Assembly: GCA_946615525.1 (NCBI GenBank)
Contig: CAMOHW010000013.1
Span: 1-11,584, forward strand
Direction: 5' to 3'
DNA: 11,584 nt
Origin: an uncultured Clostridia bacterium
GTDB taxonomy: Bacteria > Bacillota > Clostridia > Oscillospirales > CAG-272
The notes below the pieces were generated by a model. The model was not told the DNA's origin and made no database searches. It worked only from the letters and a program-made list of their open reading frames with translations. This document shows, piece after piece, positions 1-6,399 of the stretch. Positions within the stretch are counted from its first letter, which is position 1, and each line of letters begins with the position of its first letter. The position numbers were made by a program, and so were the translations under genes.

Positions 1-286
1 GTCCGCCGTTCGCGGCGCATACGCGCAGGGCGGCATTCACCGTTTTGGAGGCGTCCAGGTTGCTTGCTCCGGGCATTCCGCCGGGCAGAATGACGGCTTC
101 GGGCGCCGGATCACGGAAAAGCTCTTCGGGCAGGTCAACGCCAACGCGGATGCCGTGCGAACCGACTACAAAATCCGAACCGCCAACTCCAAGAGTGGTT
201 ACTTCTACGCCGCCGCGGCGCAGAATGTCCAGCGGCAGGAGCGCTTCAATTTCTTCAAATCCGTTTGCCAAAAACAAATAGACCAT
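1..286 (-). CDS. DJ-1/PfpI (ThiJ) family protein, 5' part only
   Basis: The 95 visible residues match the N-terminal half of the DJ-1/PfpI superfamily, small cytosolic flavodoxin-like proteins that include the DJ-1/YajL group (proposed roles: glyoxalase, deglycase or chaperone). The opening strand and first helix read MVYLFLANGFEEIEALLPLD, with the conserved acidic cluster whose last Glu (residue 14) corresponds to DJ-1 Glu18. A strand VILPGGMPGA follows, the family's glycine-rich loop. The nucleophile-elbow cysteine (usually in an AICAAP-like motif near residue 100) lies beyond base 1, so catalytic status cannot be judged. I chose the ATG at 286 because the family usually starts just before this strand. 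An in-frame ATG at 301 adds five residues, with AAAGG only one base upstream; neither start has a good ribosome binding site. It lies downstream of the sepF terminator in the same direction, so it may have its own promoter in the AT-rich stretch 302-373, where I see no convincing boxes. Confidence 0.85.
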   Translation of the reverse strand, partial: MVYLFLANGFEEIEALLPLDILRRGGVEVTTLGVGGSDFVVGSHGIRVGVDLPEELFRDPAPEAVILPGGMPGASNLDASKTVNAALRVCAANGG

Positions 287-373
287 GTTGTGGAGGACCA
301 TACCTTTCTTTTTTGGTGTTTTTTGCCGTTTTTTGCATATACGGGGTGCAAAATAGGGGAAATACATCAAAGC

Positions 374-404
374 AAAAACCCCGACCGGGAGGGACGGGGT
401 TTTT
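374..404 (-). terminator. Intrinsic terminator after sepF (possibly bidirectional)
   Basis: A 10-bp perfect stem pairs AAAAACCCCG (374-383) with CGGGGTTTTT (395-404) around an 11-base loop. Read on the minus strand it starts about 27 bases after the sepF stop and ends in a run of five U, as expected for Rho-independent termination of the miaA-ylmE-sepF operon. The A/T arms are symmetric, so it could also work on the plus strand, although no plus-strand gene precedes it here. Some read-through into the DJ-1-like gene is possible. Confidence 0.85.
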
Positions 405-431
405 GAAAAAATCAAACGATCAACGGGCGAA

Positions 432-902
432 TCAATCCTCGTCTGCTTCCGCTTCCTCTTCTTCTTCGCCGCCAAAATCCGGGATCACACCGGCAATATC
501 GACTCCGGCAGGGGAGATGATGATGGTATTGCGGTGGGTTTTGGTCATTTCGCCGCCGATCACATAGGCAACGCCGGCAAGGAAGTCGATCAGGCGGAAC
601 GCCTGGTCTTTTTCCAGATTGCTGATGTCCAAAAGGACGATAGAACCCTCTTTGAGCAAATCGGCGATCGGAACGGCGTCCGCGTTGGAATGGGCTACCA
701 TAATCTTCAACGAGACCTTTTCGGTAGCTGCGGGGCGAATGGTGGGATTCTTGCGGTCATCGGAATCAATGGCGGCAAGGCCCTTGGCAACATCGGGATT
801 GTCAAACTCCTGCTCGGTTTCGTAGTAATCGGTTTCCTCAATTTCGTCAACAGGATCGTCAATGGGGTCGGTTCCCCGAATAAAGCGTTTGAGCAGGTTC
901 AT
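432..902 (-). CDS. sepF: Cell division protein SepF
   Basis: A 156-residue SepF (DUF552) protein, close to the usual ~150. SepF binds the inner membrane face through an N-terminal amphipathic helix, polymerises into rings, and tethers and bundles FtsZ at the division site. Visible here are a candidate membrane helix (MNLLKRFIRG, residues 1-10), an acidic linker (about 11-60), and the SepF core (about 61-140). The core contains LEKDQAFRLIDFLAG (96-110) and VIGGEM (114-119), which match the KDQALRIVDFLSG...IGGDI core of the Bacillus protein, including the glycines of the dimer interface. The last 14 residues are almost entirely Glu/Asp, an acidic tail I would not expect in the Bacillus form. 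The start is supported by AAAGGAG seven bases upstream. The start codon overlaps the ylmE stop as ATGA, so translation is probably coupled. It is the last gene of the operon and is followed by a terminator. Confidence 0.95.
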   Translation of the reverse strand: MNLLKRFIRGTDPIDDPVDEIEETDYYETEQEFDNPDVAKGLAAIDSDDRKNPTIRPAATEKVSLKIMVAHSNADAVPIADLLKEGSIVLLDISNLEKDQAFRLIDFLAGVAYVIGGEMTKTHRNTIIISPAGVDIAGVIPDFGGEEEEEAEADED

Positions 903-1630
903 AAACTTTCTCCTTTTTTGTCGATTTGTTCTGTTTGCTCCGGCTCCCGGAACAGGGATCTGCCAACGCGCACCATTGTTGCGCCTTCCTCAATGGCAAC
1001 CGGAAAACTTTCGGACATTCCCATAGAAAAGATGGGTCTATCTATATTATGAAGTGTTTTTTGCCAAATGTCAAGACCTTGGCGAAAAGTTTCACGGAAA
1101 AATTTTCGTGCGTCCTCCGGATCTTCGGTCTGCGGCGCCATGGTCATAAAACCGCGCAGGCGCAGGTGGGGCAAAGCGGCAATGGCGGCGCAAAGGGCGG
1201 GGGCGTCCTCGGGCAGAACGCCGCTTTTGCTTGGCTCTCTGCCGCTGTTGATCTCGCAAAGAACATCCATGCAAAGATTGTGCTTTGCCGCCTGACGGTC
1301 AATTTCTTTTGCCAGCGACTCGCTATCCACCGAATGAATCAGCGATACTTTGTCGATGATATATTTGACCTTGTTGGATTGCAGTTTGCCAATGAAATGG
1401 AAGGTAACGCCTTCGCGGCGAATGGTCTCCCAGTGTTCCAGCAGTTGTTGCACGCGGTTTTCGCCAATGTTTTTAACGCCAAGCGGACCGGTCAGGTAGT
1501 CAATGTGGGCGGCGTCGGTATATTTAACGGCGGCAACCAGCAGCGGCTCGGGGGTTCCGCTTTTCTTGCAGGCGGCTTCCATCTTGCGGCGAACGGCGGC
1601 AAGATTTTGGTCCATATAGGAAAGATCCAT
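899..1630 (-). CDS. ylmE: YggS/YlmE family pyridoxal-phosphate-binding protein (PLPBP)
   Basis: A 243-residue single-domain TIM-barrel protein of the YggS/PROSC family, which binds pyridoxal 5'-phosphate and keeps vitamin B6 and amino/keto-acid pools in balance; no catalytic reaction is established. Family landmarks appear in order: the PLP lysine (Lys36, in AAVKYTDA), GENRVQQLL, HFIGKLQSNKVKYI, INSGREPSKSG, LRGFMTMAP, and the phosphate-binding C-terminal block FSMGMSESFPVAIEEGATMV followed by RVG. The start ATG is supported by AGGAGG nine bases upstream, inside the end of miaA, with which it shares one base (TGATG). It overlaps sepF by four bases. A neighbour pair ylmE-sepF is well known in Gram-positive division clusters, where ylmE precedes ylmF (sepF). 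The tail after RVG (about 20 residues, charged) is probably disordered. Confidence 0.93.
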   Translation of the reverse strand: MDLSYMDQNLAAVRRKMEAACKKSGTPEPLLVAAVKYTDAAHIDYLTGPLGVKNIGENRVQQLLEHWETIRREGVTFHFIGKLQSNKVKYIIDKVSLIHSVDSESLAKEIDRQAAKHNLCMDVLCEINSGREPSKSGVLPEDAPALCAAIAALPHLRLRGFMTMAPQTEDPEDARKFFRETFRQGLDIWQKTLHNIDRPIFSMGMSESFPVAIEEGATMVRVGRSLFREPEQTEQIDKKGESL

Positions 1631-2547
1631 CAGTCATTTCCTCCTTCCAGGAGCAGTGGGATGACTTTTTCGGCGGCGACCGCCCGGACATAGGGCTTTG
1701 CCGAAAACCAGGTCAACTGGCGTTTCGCGTAGTGACGGGTAGCATTTTTCAGCGTTTCAACGGCGCTTTGCAGGTCGCAGACCCCGTGCAGATAGGGCAA
1801 GATCTCCTTATAGCCGATCGCCTGGGCGGCGGTGGAGTTCGTTTGAAAAACGCCGCGGCGATCCAGCGCTTCGGTTTCTTCCAGGAGCCCGTCTGCCATC
1901 ATTTGATCCACCCGTGCGTCAATGCGGCGGTAGAGCTCCTCCCGCGGGCGATCCAAAAGGATCACGCGGGCGTCGTAGCGGCATTCGCCGGTTTTGGTTT
2001 GTTGGTCCCATTCGCTTTTCGGCATACCGGTCAGACGGTAGATCTCAATGGCGCGCGCCACCCGCCGGACGTTGTTGGGGTGAACGGCGGCGGCACTTGC
2101 GGGATCAATCTTTGCAAGTTCGCGGTGCAAATGATCGTTGCCCTTCTCGGCCGCCTCGGCGAGCAGGGAAGCGCGCAAATCGGCATCCGAGACCGTTTGC
2201 GCCGGCAGACCGCCGAACAGAAAACGATCCAGATACAGTCCCGTTCCGCCGCAAAAGATCGGCAGTTTGCCACGCGCGGCGATCTTGCGGACGGCATTTT
2301 CGGCGTCGGCAAGGTAGGAAGCCACCGAATAGGGCGTTTCGGGATCGGCAATGTCGATCAAATGGTGGGGGATCTCGGCGCGCTCGGCAGGGGTGGGCTT
2401 TGCCGTTGCAATATCCATGCCGCGATAGACCTGCATGGAATCGCAGGAAACGATCTCGCCCCCCAGGGCGCGGGCAAGCTCCAGCGCGGCGGCGCTCTTG
2501 CCGGAAGCCGTTGCGCCAACCAGGGCAATCAACTTGATTTTTTCCAT
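1630..2547 (-). CDS. miaA: tRNA dimethylallyltransferase MiaA
   Basis: A 305-residue MiaA, about normal length (E. coli 316, B. subtilis 314). It transfers the dimethylallyl group from DMAPP to N6 of A37 in tRNAs that read UNN codons, the first step to (m)s2i6A37, and acts in the cytosol. The P-loop GATASGKS is at residues 11-18. DSMQVYRGMDIATAKP (36-51) carries the catalytic Asp36 and the substrate-contacting Gln39. HHLID, FCGGTGLYL (98-106) and the C-terminal QAIGYKEI and KRQLTWF motifs are all present. The ATG at 2547 is preceded by AAGGAGG at good spacing. The frame stays open far upstream without a stop, but that part is antisense to the glycosyltransferase gene and lies before the promoter, so it is not coding. 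First gene of the operon, transcribed from the promoter at 2584-2612. Confidence 0.96.
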   Translation of the reverse strand: MEKIKLIALVGATASGKSAAALELARALGGEIVSCDSMQVYRGMDIATAKPTPAERAEIPHHLIDIADPETPYSVASYLADAENAVRKIAARGKLPIFCGGTGLYLDRFLFGGLPAQTVSDADLRASLLAEAAEKGNDHLHRELAKIDPASAAAVHPNNVRRVARAIEIYRLTGMPKSEWDQQTKTGECRYDARVILLDRPREELYRRIDARVDQMMADGLLEETEALDRRGVFQTNSTAAQAIGYKEILPYLHGVCDLQSAVETLKNATRHYAKRQLTWFSAKPYVRAVAAEKVIPLLLEGGND

Positions 2548-2562
2548 CCCGTCCCCTCCTTT

Positions 2563-2591
2563 TTGCCTCAATTTTCTGCTTTTATTATATC
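2563..2591 (+). promoter_or_regulatory. Candidate promoter for the glycosyltransferase-csaB operon
   Basis: On the plus strand TTGCCT (2563-2568) and TATATC (2586-2591) are separated by 17 bases. Each box matches the sigma-A consensus at about four of six positions, so it is much weaker than the opposing miaA promoter. Its -10 occupies nearly the same bases as the miaA -10 (2584-2589). A start near 2598 would leave about 31 nt of leader before the glycosyltransferase. I found no better candidate in the short interval, but the call is an inference. Confidence 0.4.
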
Positions 2592-2612
2592 GCAAACCTT
2601 CAAAAAAGTCAA
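2584..2612 (-). promoter_or_regulatory. Sigma-A-type promoter of miaA-ylmE-sepF
   Basis: Read on the minus strand, TTGACT (2612-2607) and a perfect TATAAT (2589-2584) are separated by exactly 17 bases. This is a near-consensus housekeeping promoter. Transcription should start near 2577, giving a leader of about 30 nt with the AAGGAGG of miaA. The -35 box lies next to the ribosome binding site of the divergent glycosyltransferase gene. Confidence 0.88.
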
Positions 2613-2628
2613 GGGAGATTTCCAAAAG

Positions 2629-3789
2629 ATGAAAATACTGCTTCTTTGCGACCGCATGGAATCGGGGGGTGCCGAAACGCATATAGAAACGCTTGCGCGC
2701 GGATTGCTCCGAAACGGGCATACGGTGGGGTTGTTCTCCTACGGCGGCAGGATTGCCGACCGTTTGGCGAGGGAGGGCGTTCTTTGCCGCACCGTTGCGC
2801 CCGTGGGGAGAAATGCGTTCGCTTTTTTGGCGGCAAAGCGTATTTTGGCGGAACAGATCCGGAAAAACGGCTATGAGATCCTGCACGCCCACACGCGCAT
2901 GATGGCATTGCTTTCCAATCAAATTTGCCGCCCGTATATGCAAAAATCGCCAAAATTGCCGGCAAATGCGGTCACAGCGCACGCTTTTTTTCGCTCTGAC
3001 GGTGTCTATCGGCTTTTCAGCCGTTGGGGCGAGGAAACCATTGCCGTTTCCGAGGACCTGCGCGCGTATCTGATCGACCGGTATCGTCTGCCTGCCGAGC
3101 GCGTTACCGTTATTCCCAACGGAATTGACGCCGTCCGCTTTTGCCCGGCGCCAATCAAGGACGAGCCAACAGAAAACAACGGGGAAAGCCCCGCCGAGGT
3201 TTTGTTTGTCAGCCGACTGGAACCCGATTGCTCGCTGGGCGCGGAACTGCTTTGCCGGGCGGCGGAGCGTTTTTTGGAGGAACCGGCGGCAATTTTGCCG
3301 TTCCATATAACCATTGCCGGAAACGGAAGCCGGTTTGAGGCGATCGGCACGCTTGCCGCAAGGGTCAATCTGCGCGCCGGCAGAGAGGTGGTGCGAATGG
3401 TGCGGCCGCAGGGAGAGGAGGACCTGATCGTGCTTTACCGACGCGCCCGTCTTTTTGTGGGGGTGTCACGGGCGGCAATGGAGGCGTCTTTTTGCGGATG
3501 CGCCGTTCTTCTTTGCGGCAATGAGGGGTATGGCGGCATTCTTTCGCCCGACCGGTTGGAACTTGCCGCCGGCAATTTTACCTGCCGGGGAATGCCCCGC
3601 GCAAACGAGAATGTGTTTGCCAAAGAAGTTGCTTTTTGGCTCAATCATCCGCACCTGTGCGCCGCAAACGCGCAAAAAACGAGCGCGTGGATGCGCAAAA
3701 ACTTTTCGGCAGACCAAGCTTTGCAGGCGACCGAAACAATTTACCGCCGGTTGCTCTGGCGCCGGGGGAAGGGGGAGTATCCAACATGA
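2629..3789 (+). CDS. GT4-type glycosyltransferase (cell-wall polysaccharide)
   Basis: A 386-residue GT-B fold glycosyltransferase related to family 4, predicted to be cytosolic or loosely membrane-associated and to transfer a sugar from a nucleotide donor; donor and acceptor cannot be read. The N-terminal domain opens with MKILLLCDRMESGGAETHIE, the usual glycine loop for the acceptor side, and has ILHAHTRMMALL. The hinge motif RVTVIPNGIDAVRF places VIPNGID at residues 161-167, followed by the nucleotide-binding domain with FVSRLE. The region that normally holds the EX7E motif is shortened: it reads FVGVSRAAMEASFCGCAVLL, keeping the second Glu (Glu285) but not the first. GNEGYGGIL follows. This variant fits a branch often found beside csaB. 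The start is supported by AAGGGAG 11 bases upstream. It overlaps csaB by four bases (ATGA), so the two are coupled and probably act on the same wall polymer. Confidence 0.88.
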   Translation: MKILLLCDRMESGGAETHIETLARGLLRNGHTVGLFSYGGRIADRLAREGVLCRTVAPVGRNAFAFLAAKRILAEQIRKNGYEILHAHTRMMALLSNQICRPYMQKSPKLPANAVTAHAFFRSDGVYRLFSRWGEETIAVSEDLRAYLIDRYRLPAERVTVIPNGIDAVRFCPAPIKDEPTENNGESPAEVLFVSRLEPDCSLGAELLCRAAERFLEEPAAILPFHITIAGNGSRFEAIGTLAARVNLRAGREVVRMVRPQGEEDLIVLYRRARLFVGVSRAAMEASFCGCAVLLCGNEGYGGILSPDRLELAAGNFTCRGMPRANENVFAKEVAFWLNHPHLCAANAQKTSAWMRKNFSADQALQATETIYRRLLWRRGKGEYPT

Positions 3790-4940
3790 AACCGCGTAAA
3801 AGCAGGAGGCCGCGCATTCTGATCGGGGGCTATGCCGGGTGCGGCAATTTGGGGGATGACGCCGCGTTATCCGGCATTTTGGAAGGGCTGTTCCGCGCCG
3901 GAGGGTTGCCGCAGGAAATTATGGTGCTTTCGGGGGATCCGCGGCGGGATCAAAAGCGGTTCGGAGTGCGTTGCGCGGGCAGAAAAAATCCGTTTTTGGT
4001 GGTGCTTGCCCTTTTGCGGGCGGATGTTTTTATTTTGGGTGGGGGAACGCTGTTGCAAATGCGCACCGGAAAGCGCTCGCCGCTGTATTATCTGCTCCTG
4101 TTGCGCCTGGCGCGGCTTTTCGGCTGCCGGACATTCCTTTTGGGCGGGTTGGATGAATTATTTGATACCCGTATCTGCAAAATTGCCCAAAAAGAGCTTG
4201 CAAAATGCTCCGGACTTTTGTTGCGGGACGAATATTCGCAGCGCCGGGCACAAGAAATGAACTTGCAGGAAAAGATCCTCTCTGCGGGAGCCGATCCGGC
4301 CTTTCTTTTGCCTTTGCCGTCGCCTTTGCGCGCGGCGTTTTTGACGGATCGCCTGGTGGGGGACCTGAAAAAGCCGTTTCTTTGTATTTGCCCCTGCGGA
4401 GGGGTAACGACCGGCGGCATTTCGGAACTGTTGCGATCTTCTTTTTCCGGCTTTTTCCCGGTGTATCTGCTCTGCGATCCTGCGCGGGATACCTTTCCTG
4501 CGCGGCGGTTGCAAAGGGAGTTTGGGGGCGTTCTGTATGCCCCGCGGGATGCCGGAGAGGCAATGGCGCTTTTTTCCGCGGCGCAGCTGGTGGTTTCCTG
4601 CCGCCTTCATCCGCTCATCCTTTCGGTGCGGGTGGGCGCGCGGTGCGTCTGCTTTTCGGGCGGAGACCCCAAACTGGCGGCATTTTGCCAAAGCGCCGGC
4701 ATTTTGCTCTTTGGGGCAGAGCAGGGCAGCGTTATTTTGCCGCCTGCCGCCGCTTTTCTCTCGCGCCCGGTGAGTGATTCGACCGTTTTTTGTCAAATGG
4801 CGGCAAAAGACCTTGCAATTCTTTGCGAAATGGTTTATAATGGAACCAAAGAGACCCCCTCGGCAACAAAACGGGGGAAGGGGAGGAAGTTCCATGAAAA
4901 ACGCGCAGTTGGCGGATCTGCTCCGCCCAACCACCATTGA
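3786..4940 (+). CDS. csaB: Polysaccharide pyruvyl transferase, CsaB family
   Basis: A 384-residue member of the polysaccharide pyruvyl transferase family. CsaB adds a pyruvate ketal from phosphoenolpyruvate to a sugar (ManNAc in Bacillus) of the secondary wall polymer, creating the ligand for SLH domains of S-layer proteins. Visible motifs are GGYAGCGNLGDDAALSGIL (residues 14-32), ADVFILGGGTLLQ (79-91), LLLRDEYS, and the conserved SxRLH-like CRLHPLILSVRVG at 272-284, followed by SGGDPKLAAF. The start is coupled to the glycosyltransferase stop (ATGA). The family core seems to end near residue 355; the last ~30 residues, rich in Lys, Arg and His, are encoded by DNA that also carries the rarA promoter, leader and first 47 coding bases. 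That tail is probably unstructured and may come from loss of an earlier stop. Target polymer and pyruvylated sugar are inferred from the family only. Confidence 0.9.
   Translation: MKPRKSRRPRILIGGYAGCGNLGDDAALSGILEGLFRAGGLPQEIMVLSGDPRRDQKRFGVRCAGRKNPFLVVLALLRADVFILGGGTLLQMRTGKRSPLYYLLLLRLARLFGCRTFLLGGLDELFDTRICKIAQKELAKCSGLLLRDEYSQRRAQEMNLQEKILSAGADPAFLLPLPSPLRAAFLTDRLVGDLKKPFLCICPCGGVTTGGISELLRSSFSGFFPVYLLCDPARDTFPARRLQREFGGVLYAPRDAGEAMALFSAAQLVVSCRLHPLILSVRVGARCVCFSGGDPKLAAFCQSAGILLFGAEQGSVILPPAAAFLSRPVSDSTVFCQMAAKDLAILCEMVYNGTKETPSATKRGKGRKFHEKRAVGGSAPPNHH
4813..4841 (+). promoter_or_regulatory. Promoter of rarA inside the csaB 3' end
   Basis: TTGCAA (4813-4818) and a perfect TATAAT (4836-4841) are spaced by 17 bases, matching the sigma-A consensus well. 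The boxes lie within csaB codons; the -10 encodes Tyr-Asn. A start near 4848 would give rarA an independent leader of about 46 nt, so rarA need not depend on the glycosyltransferase-csaB transcript. Confidence 0.75.
4855..4877 (+). promoter_or_regulatory. Possible hairpin in the rarA leader
   Basis: Five C (4855-4859) can pair with five G (4873-4877) around a 13-base loop, leaving the ribosome binding site AGGGGAGG (4879-4886) free. The same C-rich arm (CCCCT, 4856-4860) could instead pair with AGGGG at 4879-4883 and cover the ribosome binding site. This is a weak observation in a G-rich leader and no regulatory class is recognised. Confidence 0.25.
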
Positions 4941-6111
4941 CGATATTGTCGGGCAGGATCACCTGTTTGGCAAAAAGGGCGTGATCCGCCGGATGCTGGA
5001 AAGCGGGCGCATGACCAATATGATCTTTTTCGGCCCTCCGGGGACCGGAAAAACCACGGCGGCAACCATTCTGGCAAACGCCTCGGGCATGGTATTCCGC
5101 AAGCTCAACGCCACAACCGCCTCGCTTTCGGATGTCAAAGCGATCGTGGAGGAGACCGGAAATCTGTTTGGCGCGGGCGGGATTTTGCTCTATCTGGACG
5201 AGATCCAGTATTTCAACCGCCGCCAACAGCAATCGCTTCTCGAATATGTGGAGGACGGGCGCATCACGCTGATCGCCTCCACTGCCGACAACCCCTACTA
5301 TGTTCTTTACAACGCGCTGCTCTCCCGTGCCTCGGTGTTCGAGTTCAAATCGGTCGGTCCGGAGTCAATGCTCCCGGTCCTCGACCGCGCAAAAACCTAC
5401 CTTGACCGCGAGACGGGGCAGAAAAAAACGATCTCCCCCGACGTTGCGCGCAAAATTGCGGCGCTTGCCGCAGGAGATGTGCGCCACGCGATCATCCTGT
5501 TTGAAAACGCCTACTATGCCGCCGAACAGGAGATCACGCTTGCCGATGTGGAAAGTTTCCACTCCGGCGTGATGGGGCGCTCGGACGATACGCATTATGA
5601 TCTGCTTTCCTGCCTGCAAAAGTCGGTGCGGGGGTCGGATCCCGACGCGGCGGTCTTTTATCTTGCCAAATTGCTCTCGCAAGGCGAGCTGATCTCCGCC
5701 TGCCGCCGGTTGCAGGTCATGGCGAACGAGGATATCGGACTTGCCTATCCTATGGCGGCGGTGGTTACGCACGCCTGCTGTGAAACGGCGCTCCGCCTGG
5801 GAATGCCCGAGGCGCAAATCCCGCTTGCCAACGCCACTGTTCTGCTTGCCACGGCGCCAAAATCCAACTCGGCAAACCGGGCCATCGAGGCGGCAATGGC
5901 AGATGTGAACGCAGGGCTGGGGGTAGAGATCCCAACCTATCTGCAAAGTCCGTTCTACAAAGGGTATCAGTATCCCCATGATTTTCCCGACCATTATGTT
6001 GCCCAACGGTATTTGCCGCTGGATATTCCGGAAGACCGTCAATACTACAAGTTCGGCGAAAACAAGACCGAACAAGCCGCCGCCGAATACTGGAAAAAGA
6101 TCAAGGGATAA
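4894..6111 (+). CDS. rarA: Replication-associated recombination protein RarA (MgsA), AAA+ ATPase
   Basis: A 405-residue RarA/MgsA/WRNIP1 family AAA+ ATPase (B. subtilis RarA about 421), which acts at stalled replication forks and on single-stranded DNA ends. N-terminal LLRPTTIDDIVGQDHLFG is the family signature. Walker A is GPPGTGKTT (47-55), Walker B is LLYLDEIQYFNRRQQQ (98-113), sensor 1 is IASTADNP (127-134), the arginine-finger region is LLSRASVFEF (142-151), and sensor 2 is AGDVRHAI with Arg197. The C-terminal clamp-loader-like tetramerisation domain follows, with MANEDIGLAYP and the conserved end segment YKGYQYPHDFPDHYVAQRYL. The LDEIQYF and ASTADNP wording differs from the E. coli type (IDEIHRFN, GATTENP) and resembles the clostridial branch. 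AGGGGAGGAAG lies just upstream of the ATG. It overlaps the csaB end by 47 bases in another frame, has its own promoter, and is followed directly by a strong terminator. Confidence 0.94.
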   Translation: MKNAQLADLLRPTTIDDIVGQDHLFGKKGVIRRMLESGRMTNMIFFGPPGTGKTTAATILANASGMVFRKLNATTASLSDVKAIVEETGNLFGAGGILLYLDEIQYFNRRQQQSLLEYVEDGRITLIASTADNPYYVLYNALLSRASVFEFKSVGPESMLPVLDRAKTYLDRETGQKKTISPDVARKIAALAAGDVRHAIILFENAYYAAEQEITLADVESFHSGVMGRSDDTHYDLLSCLQKSVRGSDPDAAVFYLAKLLSQGELISACRRLQVMANEDIGLAYPMAAVVTHACCETALRLGMPEAQIPLANATVLLATAPKSNSANRAIEAAMADVNAGLGVEIPTYLQSPFYKGYQYPHDFPDHYVAQRYLPLDIPEDRQYYKFGENKTEQAAAEYWKKIKG

Positions 6112-6126
6112 CATTCACGGCGGTTC

Positions 6127-6171
6127 AAAGGTGTGGCGCACATGGTGCGCCACACCTTTTTTGTGTTTTTT
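6127..6171 (+). terminator. Intrinsic terminator after rarA
   Basis: AAAGGTGTGGCGCAC (6127-6141) pairs perfectly with GTGCGCCACACCTTT (6145-6159) around a three-base loop, followed by TTTGTGTTTTTT. The 15-bp GC-rich stem and U tract begin 15 bases after the rarA stop. The following 120 bases (6172-6291) hold no gene or repeat that I can support. Confidence 0.93.
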
Positions 6172-6291
6172 AAGGCGGCGCGGGAGCAGGTTTTTCGGGA
6201 AATGTTTTGCATTTGGCAAGCACTTTTCCAAAAAGTTCCGGATTTGTCGAAAAAAAGCGGCAAGATCCGATACAATTCATAGAAAAAAGTA

Positions 6292-6320
6292 TTGACAAAT
6301 TGATTATAGAATGGTATCAT
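6292..6320 (+). promoter_or_regulatory. Strong sigma-A-type promoter of the giant surface protein gene
   Basis: A perfect TTGACA (6292-6297) is followed after 17 bases by TATCAT (6315-6320), preceded by TGG, i.e. an extended -10. The surroundings are very AT-rich (6283-6337). An overlapping TATAAT at 6320-6325 would need a 22-base spacer and is less likely to be used. The predicted start is near 6327, leaving about 73 nt of leader before the ATG at 6400. Confidence 0.85.
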
Positions 6321-6333
6321 ATAATATGTATAA

Positions 6334-6374
6334 TTATCCCAGAAGGGGAAGCGGGATAAAGGACGCAACTCCCC
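6334..6374 (+). promoter_or_regulatory. Candidate H-type pseudoknot in the mRNA leader
   Basis: Stem 1 pairs TTATCCC (6334-6340) with GGGATAA (6353-6359), seven perfect pairs. Its 12-base loop holds GGGGA (6345-6349), which can pair with TCCCC (6370-6374) as stem 2. The joining segments are 4, 3 and 10 bases, sizes that suit an H-type pseudoknot. It would start about seven bases after the predicted transcript 5' end. An A-rich stretch (6375-6387) and the ribosome binding site GAGGT (6389-6393) follow. No terminator is seen between it and the ATG, so any control would act on translation or mRNA stability. It does not match a riboswitch class that I can name. The fold is an inference from base complementarity. 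Confidence 0.4.
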
Positions 6375-6399
6375 AAAAAACAAAAAGCGAGGTAACGTT

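Noticed and set aside
926..1693. A 255-codon plus-strand frame opposite ylmE
   Set aside because: Shadow of the real YlmE gene on the other strand; no family motifs and no ribosome binding site.
1732..2628. Upstream extension of the glycosyltransferase frame
   Set aside because: No stop interrupts the frame, but the extension is antisense to miaA and precedes the ribosome binding site and the typical GT4 N terminus at 2629.
2548..3306. N-terminal extension of miaA by about 250 codons
   Set aside because: It is antisense to the glycosyltransferase gene and lies upstream of the miaA promoter; MiaA proteins start at the P-loop strand as here.
6334..6399. c-di-GMP-I (GEMM) riboswitch in the surface protein leader
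   Set aside because: GGACGCAA resembles part of the core, but the GCAAACC segment, the second long stem and the overall length are missing.
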